Assembly (NCBI GenBank): GCA_021797055.1 | Contig: JAKAAI010000012.1 | Location: 1-35,919, forward strand | DNA length: 35,919 bases | Direction: 5' to 3' | Source: Thermoplasmata archaeon | Lineage (GTDB): Archaea > Thermoplasmatota > Thermoplasmata > Thermoplasmatales > Thermoplasmataceae | In this document: positions 1-6,976 of the stretch, one piece after another | How the letters are laid out: every line of letters begins with the position of its first letter | How positions within the stretch are numbered: position 1 is the stretch's first letter | The notes under the pieces: generated by a model | Databases searched by the model: none | Seen by the model: the letters and a program-made list of their open reading frames with translations, nothing else | Told to the model about the DNA's origin: nothing | Translations under genes and position numbers: made by a program

Positions 1-6
1 CCGGTA

Positions 7-969
7 CTATCTCCTCCCGTTTTTCAATAGATCAGAGTACAATGTCATTGATACCCTGCAGCCGTCACCAACTGCAGTGGCAATCTGTGCCTCAGTTCCG
101 GTGACATCACCAGATGCATAAATTCCATTCACTGAAGTTCTGCCCTTCTGATCCACGTTGATATAGCCCCTGTCGTTCAAATTGATTCCGGAATTTTTTA
201 GGAAACCAGTTTGAGGCAAAAGCCCAACGTAGATAAATACACCATCGGTTTCCACAACATCCTCCTTACCAGTTTCCCTGTTCTTGTACCTTACCCCTGT
301 AACCTTCTTTCCATCTCCAACAATTTCAAGCACCTGTGAGTTCATCAAATACGGAATCTTCCTGCTTCTGATTGTATTAACGTAAGCTTCTTCACACATG
401 TACCTTGGCATGAATTCCAGAATTTTCATTTCACTGGTATATTCGCTCATGGATATCGCCGCAATGGCACCAGAATTACCGCCACCTATGACAACAACCT
501 TCCTGGCCTTGTAAAGATAACCATCACAGGTAGAACAGTAGGATACCCCCTTTCCATAATATTCTTTCTCACCGGGAACATTCAGATGCTTGTGTGTTGT
601 ACCTGTCGCTACAATGACAGATGATCCGGTATAATTTCCCCTGTTAGTTTCAACTGTAAATTTTTCTGCACCCTTTTTGATTGAATAGACCTCTGTGTAT
701 TCATTTATAGGAGCATACTCTGAGGCATGGTTTGCAAATTCGCGGGCCAGATCAATTCCGGGGATAGCCTTAAAACCGAGATAGTTCTCGACAAGGGGGG
801 CCTCTGCAGTCAGACCGCCGGATACCGATTTATCCAGGATTATGGCCGAAAGCCCAGATCTTACCGCATAAATTGCTGCGGAGAACCCAGAGGCTCCAGC
901 GCCTATAATTATAACATCAAAGTCCCGTCGCGTCTCCTCTTCTGTAGAATGTGTTATGTTAAGTTCCAT
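7..969 (-). CDS. trxB: Thioredoxin reductase, NADPH-motif-less type
   Basis: FAD-dependent pyridine-nucleotide-disulfide oxidoreductase that reduces thioredoxin in the cytoplasm. Counting from the ATG at 969 (320 residues), the FAD-binding GAGASG is at 23-28, the redox CSTC at 145-148, the second Rossmann motif GGGNSG at 162-167, and the FAD-contacting GD at 287-288. Size and order match low-molecular-weight TrxB. In place of the usual HRRxxxR that binds the NADPH phosphate, residues 184-190 read LEFMPRY, so NADPH preference is doubtful; the T. acidophilum enzyme is known for not using NADPH well. An in-frame TTG at 975 is possible, but the TATA box at 996-1003 favours the ATG. The gene appears to be a single-gene unit downstream of thsA. 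Confidence 0.93.
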   Translation of the reverse strand: MELNITHSTEEETRRDFDVIIIGAGASGFSAAIYAVRSGLSAIILDKSVSGGLTAEAPLVENYLGFKAIPGIDLAREFANHASEYAPINEYTEVYSIKKGAEKFTVETNRGNYTGSSVIVATGTTHKHLNVPGEKEYYGKGVSYCSTCDGYLYKARKVVVIGGGNSGAIAAISMSEYTSEMKILEFMPRYMCEEAYVNTIRSRKIPYLMNSQVLEIVGDGKKVTGVRYKNRETGKEDVVETDGVFIYVGLLPQTGFLKNSGINLNDRGYINVDQKGRTSVNGIYASGDVTGTEAQIATAVGDGCRVSMTLYSDLLKNGRR

Positions 970-995
970 AGACAACGATTGATGATTGTTAAAAA

Positions 996-1003
996 ATATA
1001 AAT
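996..1003 (-). promoter_or_regulatory. TATA box of trxB
   Basis: Minus-strand ATTTATAT centred about 30 bases before the trxB ATG. The predicted transcription start is within a few bases of the start codon, so the mRNA has almost no leader. Confidence 0.5.
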
Positions 1004-1014
1004 TATTATGGTAA

Positions 1015-2661
1015 TTAATAGGGAGGCATTCCGCCACCCGGACCACCCATTCCGCCCGTGCCTCCGCCGGCAGGGTTCTCAGAAGCGCTGGATTTCTTTG
1101 AGGCTATCACATCATCTATCCTGAGTATCATAGTCGATACCTCCACCGCAGACTCAAGAGCGTGCTTCTTGACCCTAACGGGATCGTAGACGCCAGCCTT
1201 GGTCATGTCACCGACAGAATTGTCGGCTATGCTGATTCCGTAGCTGCTGTGTCCTTTTTCGTGCTCTGCTTTTAATTTTATAAGCGTATTTATCGGATCC
1301 ATTCCTGCGTTCTCTGCAAGTGTTCTTGGTATGATCTCCAGGGCCTTTGCAAAAGCCTCTATTGCCAGTTGTTCTCTTCCTCCGACCGAGTTCGCGAAAT
1401 TCCTCATTCTCATTGAGAGTTCAGATTCTATGGCACCTCCACCTGGCAGGTAACTGCCGTCCTCCTTTGTAATGGCAACAACTCTGATCGCATCATTGAG
1501 AGACCTCTCAATTTCAGACACAACATGGTCAGTGGCTCCCCTGATCAGGATATTCACAGCCTTGGGATTTGCACATCCTGTGATAAAAGTCATTCTGTCG
1601 TCCCCAATCTTTTTCTCTTCCACCCTTTCGGCTTTTCCGAGAACGCCGTGGCTCAGATCATCCAAATTGGTAACAATCTTGGCACCTGTCGCTTTTGCAA
1701 GCTTTTCCATATCACTCTTCTTAACTCTTCTTACGGCGTAAATTCCGTCTTTGGCAAGATAATGCTGTGCAAGGTCGTCAATTCCTTTCTGGCACAGTAT
1801 CACGTTAGCCCCGCTGTTTTTAATTTTTTCAACCATCTTTTTGAAGGTCTCAGATTCCTGTCCAAGGAAATCCTGAATTCTAGACGGATCAGTTATCTGT
1901 ACCTTAGCCTCTATCTCAGTTTTCTTGATTTCCAGAGCAGAATCGATGAGTCCAATCTTGGCATCCTTTACTACTGAGGGCATCTTTGCATGAACCTTCT
2001 CCTTATCTATGATAAGACCGTTGATAAACTGGGTGTCGTTAACGCCGCCACCATTTTTCTTGTCAACCTTGATGTTGGAGGGATCCACAACCACCTTTCC
2101 ATTCCTTTCTTCTGCAACTGCATTAACCGCCTTTACCACGAGGTCAGAAAGGAAATCGTATGAAGTTCCAGTGTTCTTACCTGCCAGTGCAGTCAGGGCA
2201 ACGTTTCTAAGCGTGTTGTCGTCGGAAGACTTCAATGCGATGCTGTCCAGAAGCTTCTTTGTTTCATTCATTGCAAGCCTGTAACCGTTTGCAATGACAG
2301 TTGAGTGAACTCCCTGATCGAGGAGTACTTCTGCCTGTTTAAGGAACTCTCCTGCAAGTATCACTGCTGAAGTTGTGCCGTCACCAACAGATGAATCCTG
2401 AGACTTTGCGACTTCAACAATCATCTTAGCAGTTGGATGATCTACGTCCATTTCCTTGAGAATTGTGGCACCATCGTTTGAAATTACGATATCACCAATG
2501 GAGTCCACCAGCATCTTGTCCATACCTTTTGGACCAAGAGTCGTCCTGACCGCGTCTGCTATTGCCTTTGCAGCTTCTATGTTGGCCTTTTGGGCATTTT
2601 TACCCTGTTCTCTGCTTGTGCCTTCCTTAAGAATTAGTATCGGCATCTGTCCTGACATCAT
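1015..2661 (-). CDS. thsA: Thermosome subunit alpha (group II chaperonin)
   Basis: Subunit of the archaeal double-ring ATP-dependent chaperonin (CCT/TRiC relative) that folds proteins in the cytosol. The 548 residues are full length. Visible ATPase motifs are [11 protein letters not shown] (41-51), NDGATIL (62-68) and GDGTT (93-97), and the tail is the Gly/Met-rich GGM type. The N terminus ([14 protein letters not shown]) and long internal stretches resemble what I recall of the T. acidophilum alpha subunit more than beta. A strong Shine-Dalgarno (AGAGGTGT, minus strand of 2669-2676) sits 7 bases before the ATG-ATG start, so this gene has a short leader, unlike many neighbours. The partner beta subunit is not in the window. 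Confidence 0.97.
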   Translation of the reverse strand: MMSGQMPILILKEGTSREQGKNAQKANIEAAKAIADAVRTTLGPKGMDKMLVDSIGDIVISNDGATILKEMDVDHPTAKMIVEVAKSQDSSVGDGTTSAVILAGEFLKQAEVLLDQGVHSTVIANGYRLAMNETKKLLDSIALKSSDDNTLRNVALTALAGKNTGTSYDFLSDLVVKAVNAVAEERNGKVVVDPSNIKVDKKNGGGVNDTQFINGLIIDKEKVHAKMPSVVKDAKIGLIDSALEIKKTEIEAKVQITDPSRIQDFLGQESETFKKMVEKIKNSGANVILCQKGIDDLAQHYLAKDGIYAVRRVKKSDMEKLAKATGAKIVTNLDDLSHGVLGKAERVEEKKIGDDRMTFITGCANPKAVNILIRGATDHVVSEIERSLNDAIRVVAITKEDGSYLPGGGAIESELSMRMRNFANSVGGREQLAIEAFAKALEIIPRTLAENAGMDPINTLIKLKAEHEKGHSSYGISIADNSVGDMTKAGVYDPVRVKKHALESAVEVSTMILRIDDVIASKKSSASENPAGGGTGGMGGPGGGMPPY

Positions 2662-2668
2662 TTCATTT

Positions 2669-2676
2669 ACACCTCT
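2669..2676 (-). promoter_or_regulatory. Ribosome-binding site of thsA
   Basis: Minus-strand AGAGGTGT matches the anti-Shine-Dalgarno core with 7-base spacing to the ATG at 2661. It fixes the start. Confidence 0.65.
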
Positions 2677-2701
2677 AATTTACTGAGTAAATATGTTCTT
2701 C

Positions 2702-2710
2702 TATATAAAT
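2702..2710 (-). promoter_or_regulatory. TATA box of thsA
   Basis: Minus-strand ATTTATATA about 45 bases before the start codon. It predicts a leader of about 20 bases that contains the ribosome-binding site. Confidence 0.6.
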
Positions 2711-2758
2711 ATTATTCACTAACTTCTCTGTTGCCCACATTGGCACGGTGAAGAAAAG

Positions 2759-2785
2759 TGTAGCATGCTACATAATTATCATGTA
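2759..2785. promoter_or_regulatory. Palindromic candidate operator between divergent promoters
   Basis: TGTAGCATGCTACA at 2759-2772 is a perfect 14-base palindrome. Overlapping it, TACAT at 2769-2773 is mirrored by ATGTA at 2781-2785 across 7 bases. The palindrome centre (2765.5) is almost exactly midway between the thsA TATA box (about 2706) and the TATA box of the divergent gene (about 2827). Its placement suits a dimeric regulator acting on both promoters, but no regulator is identified. Confidence 0.45.
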
Positions 2786-2822
2786 TGGCATAAAGTTTCA
2801 AACGGATTCTAACAAAGAAAAT

Positions 2823-2830
2823 AAATATAT
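2823..2830 (+). promoter_or_regulatory. TATA box of the gene at 2852
   Basis: AAATATAT centred 25 bases before the ATG at 2852, so transcription should begin at the start codon (leaderless). Confidence 0.55.
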
Positions 2831-2851
2831 TGACCACTCATTACTCTTTTA

Positions 2852-3781
2852 ATGTTAATAAACGAAGTAAATCTGTATCTGGATAAACGTGGCAGAATAT
2901 CATTTAATTTTGAAATAGACAACCAACCGATATGGAACGCTGCCGATCTTACCTCTATTGCAAAAATTAGAATTACAAAAAATGGGGGTTTCATCATTGT
3001 GAACAATAAATCAGATGTCTCCAATCAGGATGTTATTCGTGAGTTCCAGAGAAGAAATGCGATCCATATAGGGGATTCATGGTCACTGAATCTCGATATC
3101 TCAAACACGACGCTCCTCTCTTTTTTCAAAGATCTGATATCGATCCCATCCGTTGTTGTCGACTCGATCATAATTAGGGGAACGAAATTCTTTGTTGATT
3201 TCAGGTATCACCATAATGATCATTCAGCTTTTTCTACCCTTGCGTCTATGCATATCAATATGCTAAAGGATTTTGCTTTCCCATTTCTTGGTAATTCAGG
3301 CGGCCTAATTCAGAGCCTGAAGGAACTATCCAATGAGATACCGTTGCAATACATGGAGGTTGAATCCACAGTCCCTCCAAACTTTATGGAAATCTCCAAA
3401 GACCCGGTCATAGCTACATTCGGCAACAACTGGCTTCGCGAGATAAAGTATCTCCAGGAGGAGAAGACATATGCGGTCTATTACGAAAAGAACCAGCTTT
3501 TAAAGGAAGGAATGGATACAAAGGAAATATCGAGAAGTGAAAAGATCTACGAAACAACCTTTTCCAATCCGATTATAACATTTATATACAACAAATGTTC
3601 TGATGGATCCATCGCCCCTCTTGGGATGGCTCAGAAATTATTTGGCAGGACTTTCAGCTATTATGTCATAGTCCCAAGAATGCATCTTGAGGGATTCACA
3701 AAAATTCTGATGGAAGCTTTCTCGACGATGAAAGAATGGAAGATGAGTCTGACATATAGCGTGCGAATTGATCGGCTTTAA
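2852..3781 (+). CDS. Conserved-looking hypothetical protein, 309 residues
   Basis: I do not recognise this protein. It is a soluble mixed alpha/beta sequence with no signal peptide, membrane segment or cysteine cluster. It starts with a strand-rich part (about residues 1-60). Near its middle it has a run of strands including VVVDSIIIRGTKFFVDFRYH (about 101-120), and its C terminus is rich in hydrophobic and aromatic residues. The start is supported by a TATA box 25 bases upstream. It is divergent from thsA and shares with it a palindrome-bearing intergenic region, so co-regulation with the chaperonin is possible. Its TAA stop overlaps the stop of the opposing ThyX-type gene. The layout is vaguely reminiscent of archaeal regulators with an N-terminal sensor part, but I see no helix-turn-helix and assign no function. 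Confidence 0.8.
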   Translation: MLINEVNLYLDKRGRISFNFEIDNQPIWNAADLTSIAKIRITKNGGFIIVNNKSDVSNQDVIREFQRRNAIHIGDSWSLNLDISNTTLLSFFKDLISIPSVVVDSIIIRGTKFFVDFRYHHNDHSAFSTLASMHINMLKDFAFPFLGNSGGLIQSLKELSNEIPLQYMEVESTVPPNFMEISKDPVIATFGNNWLREIKYLQEEKTYAVYYEKNQLLKEGMDTKEISRSEKIYETTFSNPIITFIYNKCSDGSIAPLGMAQKLFGRTFSYYVIVPRMHLEGFTKILMEAFSTMKEWKMSLTYSVRIDRL

Positions 3782-5346
3782 TTTTTTTCACCATTTTTAA
3801 TTTCATTTATTTTTCTCTCTTTGTTCTTTTCAGCTGAAAATCTTCCCAAAGGATAATCTCCTGTGTCAACGAATTTCATAATTTTTCCAAGAATCGGGTG
3901 AATTTTCATCACAATATGGTACATCTCCAGCGCAATTTTTCTGATCTCGGGGTGTGCCGAACTCCCGGATCTGAGTTCAATGAAATAGCATAATTCCTGA
4001 AGATTAATCTTCACAATGAAAACCTGATAGCATGCAAAAGGAACCACATACTGAGCTAAACTCTCGCCGGAGATTTTTCTGACTTTCTCCCACAGTTCAA
4101 TTGCCCCCCTCATTCTCTTTGTGTATTGGTCCAGAATTTCAGGAAAATCTATTAGCAATGGAGGAACATAAAATCCAGAAACAGGTGTGATGTCCCTTTT
4201 TATAATTGTGAGAATTCTGTGCCTCTGGAACTCCCTGAATGTCCCAAGAGAACAGGTTACCTGGAACAAGTACTCGGGTATCTCGAAGAATCTTCCGCCC
4301 TTCTCCCTGCGGTTATTCCTTGCGTTGCTTATTTTATCTATGTAGGAGTCGACGTATGCTCTTTCCGCATCCTTATCTGTGCTAGAGGGTATTTTTCCTG
4401 TCTCATCAAATTTAAGTGCACAATAAATTCTGTGCATCTCGTCCTCCTCACTTCTAAAATCGATGATCTTTGCACCCGTGAAACTCTCTGAAGGGCTGAA
4501 AGTTCGAGGCCTTTCGTTGCGCTCGGTGATGTATTCGGTCATTCTGGAGCCGTAAATATTCGTGGCGTTCTCCATCAGGTTGGGAAATTCAACATCAAGT
4601 TCATTATATAGATCAGACGATATTCTCTGAAATTCCGGGATTTTCACGGCGTTCAATTTTTGAATGAGATATATGAAGGAACGTGCATTACCAGAAATTC
4701 CAAGATTAGTAATCGTACTGACCGGCAAACAGGCTCTCGCCTCATCAAGTGCCCTCGCTCTGACGGATCTGTTATAAACATTCTTAGCCGACCTGATGCT
4801 CTTTTCATCCTTCAAAAGTGGAAACATTACTTCCACGGAAGAAAGTGCATCCCTGAAACTGAACCCATCAATTGGAAACCGTGACCTGTAATATTGTTCG
4901 GCAGCAGAAAGAACCTTTTCATAAAGATCAAACAATCCTCTGCAATGAGAATCATATTCCGAAGCTAATTGATCGGCAATACCAATATGTTTGGCATGCA
5001 GAAACATTCCTTCGGAGTTTTCATATTTAACGTATCTCGAAGACTTTTCAAGAAACGAGAGCCCTATCCTGCTTCCTTCAATGTACCAAGTGATGAGGTT
5101 TGATATGTTTTGCATACCAACTTGGGCCGTGACAAGTTCAGAAACAGACTCGTCACCATATTCAAGGAATACCTTCTTGTAGAACTCCTCACCTCTTTTC
5201 TCATCGTTCAAAAACTCCTTCCTGTAAACGTTTCTTATATCAAGTTCAGAAGTTCTGCTGTATCTTGACATAAGTGCTCCCCTGTCAATCATTTTGCTTA
5301 ATTTTATTATGAACACATTTTTTTCTGTGTTTGAAAAACCATCCAT
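3778..5346 (-). CDS. Double-length ThyX-family protein (FAD-dependent thymidylate synthase-like)
   Basis: The protein is about twice the length of a ThyX subunit (522 against about 220-250 residues) and looks like two ThyX-type domains in one chain. In the first half, IEGSRIGLSFLEKSSRYV (89-106) resembles a divergent form of the ThyX RHR-S-x-RY signature, and EARACLP with NARSFI (202-208, 220-225) matches the ThyX segment ending in NaRs. In the second half, FREFQRHR (370-377) supplies the RHR, without the serines that normally follow it, and ELRSGSSAHPEIR (457-469) matches the C-terminal LR-AQxEIR motif. Canonical ThyX makes dTMP from dUMP using FAD, NADPH and methylene-tetrahydrofolate. Whether this form does so, or acts on another substrate, is not settled by sequence. 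The ATG at 5346 has only a weak ribosome-binding site. Confidence 0.8.
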   Translation of the reverse strand: MDGFSNTEKNVFIIKLSKMIDRGALMSRYSRTSELDIRNVYRKEFLNDEKRGEEFYKKVFLEYGDESVSELVTAQVGMQNISNLITWYIEGSRIGLSFLEKSSRYVKYENSEGMFLHAKHIGIADQLASEYDSHCRGLFDLYEKVLSAAEQYYRSRFPIDGFSFRDALSSVEVMFPLLKDEKSIRSAKNVYNRSVRARALDEARACLPVSTITNLGISGNARSFIYLIQKLNAVKIPEFQRISSDLYNELDVEFPNLMENATNIYGSRMTEYITERNERPRTFSPSESFTGAKIIDFRSEEDEMHRIYCALKFDETGKIPSSTDKDAERAYVDSYIDKISNARNNRREKGGRFFEIPEYLFQVTCSLGTFREFQRHRILTIIKRDITPVSGFYVPPLLIDFPEILDQYTKRMRGAIELWEKVRKISGESLAQYVVPFACYQVFIVKINLQELCYFIELRSGSSAHPEIRKIALEMYHIVMKIHPILGKIMKFVDTGDYPLGRFSAEKNKERKINEIKNGEKN

Positions 5347-5421
5347 TGAGATACCTTTCCCGATGAAGCATGATAACGTTTCCCGGAATTAATGTTTATG
5401 ATTTGAACCTTCATTTCGGAC

Positions 5422-6411
5422 TCATTTAATGTGATATGTCCTTTTATAATTGAAATAGTAAACGGACCTTGCGATTCCAATAGAAAATCCCGAAATGAAT
5501 GAAAGAACCGCCCATAAAAGAGATGCATCGTTTCCGATCCTCCTGTGATAGCGCAACAGCTGAAAGAAGTCATGAAAGCCGATCTTTTTACCTTTGGTGA
5601 AAAACCTTGCCAGCAGATCAGCGTGATAAACATTGTAAGAAAGAATCTCGTTCAGTTCAGGCTGATTGGAAGATTCAAGAATCTGTTTCATTGTATCAAC
5701 TGATCTAGTGTAAAAAGACGATTTGTTCAGGAGAAAATTCATCTTTGAGAGATTGACAGTGGTAAGGCTTTCGTGTATCCTGTAACACGTTAACTTGTTA
5801 TGAATAACAGCTATTGTTTGACCTCTGATCAGTGACATGTAAAAAAGAAACTTGTCTATGCTTCTCTCGATGTTCCACAATTCATTATCAAAGCTCTTAA
5901 AAACTTCTTTTCTGAACGACATGCAGCTGATATACCAATCACCCTTGTAAGACAGTGCCTTTCCAATTTCCCGAATAGAGGATTTTCTGTTAATGTATAA
6001 ATCAGTTCCAAAGGTTACCACAGCCCTCGAATCCAGTGGATTTCCAGAATCATCAATGGCAGTGTTGTTGTCGTGTACCATCGACACCTCTGTCCTCGTT
6101 TTGAATATCTCACTCACAACAGAAATTTTGTTGTTTAAAAATAGATCATCATCATCCAGAAAAAACAGCAATTCCCCCGAACTCGATCTTGCACCGATGA
6201 CCATTTTTCTGGAAATGTACTTTTCATCAGTATATATCGACATAACTCCGTTTTCATTCAGATAATCATCCATATGATCATCTCGAAAATTCTTGACAAC
6301 GATTATTTCCAGTTCAGACCTGTCGTAGTTTTGCGCCAGAACAGATTCAACAGCTTTCAATAGATACTGCCTTCTGTCGTGTGCCGAAATGATGACTGAA
6401 ATCAAGGGCAT
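5422..6411 (-). CDS. Family 2 glycosyltransferase with C-terminal hydrophobic segment
   Basis: GT-A fold transferase that would add a sugar from a nucleotide donor at the cytoplasmic membrane face. The N terminus MPLISVIISAHDRRQYLLKA is typical of GT2, as is the following VESVLAQNY. The metal-binding acidic stretch DDDD is at 86-89, followed by LF. The acceptor region holds GDWYISCMSFRKEVF (about 177-191). A hydrophobic segment near 295-318 (LLWAVLSFISGFSIGIA) probably touches the membrane. It is the last gene of the minus-strand surface-glycan island and lies 98 bases after the GmhB-like gene. The substrate is unknown; N-glycan or lipoglycan assembly is a reasonable guess. Confidence 0.88.
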   Translation of the reverse strand: MPLISVIISAHDRRQYLLKAVESVLAQNYDRSELEIIVVKNFRDDHMDDYLNENGVMSIYTDEKYISRKMVIGARSSSGELLFFLDDDDLFLNNKISVVSEIFKTRTEVSMVHDNNTAIDDSGNPLDSRAVVTFGTDLYINRKSSIREIGKALSYKGDWYISCMSFRKEVFKSFDNELWNIERSIDKFLFYMSLIRGQTIAVIHNKLTCYRIHESLTTVNLSKMNFLLNKSSFYTRSVDTMKQILESSNQPELNEILSYNVYHADLLARFFTKGKKIGFHDFFQLLRYHRRIGNDASLLWAVLSFISGFSIGIARSVYYFNYKRTYHIK

Positions 6412-6509
6412 TCTGAATGGATATTGGAATTGGTAAATTAGTTTATGCGTTGCTTCCCTCTACAGGTTAATTTTTTCAGCGCTAACTGTCCATCCTCATA
6501 GGTCGCAGC

Positions 6510-6965
6510 TCATCTGTGAAGTATAATACTTTTCATACCAAGTTTTCTGGCAAGTTCACCCTCAATATCGTCCCTGTCGCCCATTATGACTGAATTCTCA
6601 ATGTCAATATCAAAATCCTTCATAGCCTGTCTTATCAAACCGTCTCCCGGTTTCCTGCAGGTGCAATTATCATCCGGGTGATGCGGGCAGAAATATATTC
6701 CATCAACACCAGCTCCCTTTTCTCTTAACTTTTCAAGGAGTGCATTGTTGAATTCTCCCATCTCTCGAACCGTGAAAAAACCCCTGGCTATACCCGACTG
6801 ATTTGTGATGATTATTATTAGGTACCCTTTGTTTTTGTAATCCCTGATTATATTCACGGCATCGTCGAAAATAAAGAGATCGGCAGGATCATGACAGTAG
6901 GGGCAGTCCCTGTTGATTGTCCCGTCGCGATCCGTGAAGAGCGCAGGTTTCATTGTGGAGATCAT
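6510..6965 (-). CDS. HAD-family sugar-bisphosphate phosphatase (GmhB-like)
   Basis: Small HAD-IIIA phosphatase of the histidinol-phosphate / D-glycero-D-manno-heptose-1,7-bisphosphate type, at the usual length of this class (151 residues). Motif I is DRDGT (12-16, nucleophile D12 and acid D14), motif II TNQS (54-57), motif III lysine K105, and motif IV GDRDD (129-133). The structural zinc site of GmhB is complete: C93, H95, C101 and C103. It lies 11 bases after the large surface glycoprotein and between two glycosyltransferases, so it probably dephosphorylates a sugar bisphosphate on the way to an activated sugar for the surface glycan. Heptose itself is only inferred. Histidine biosynthesis is less likely in this setting. 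Confidence 0.87.
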   Translation of the reverse strand: MISTMKPALFTDRDGTINRDCPYCHDPADLFIFDDAVNIIRDYKNKGYLIIIITNQSGIARGFFTVREMGEFNNALLEKLREKGAGVDGIYFCPHHPDDNCTCRKPGDGLIRQAMKDFDIDIENSVIMGDRDDIEGELARKLGMKSIILHR

Positions 6966-6976
6966 ATCGTAAACCC

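Noticed and set aside
1525..1977. A 150-codon open frame antisense to thsA
   Set aside because: The thermosome frame is certain and this one has no ribosome-binding site or recognisable features.
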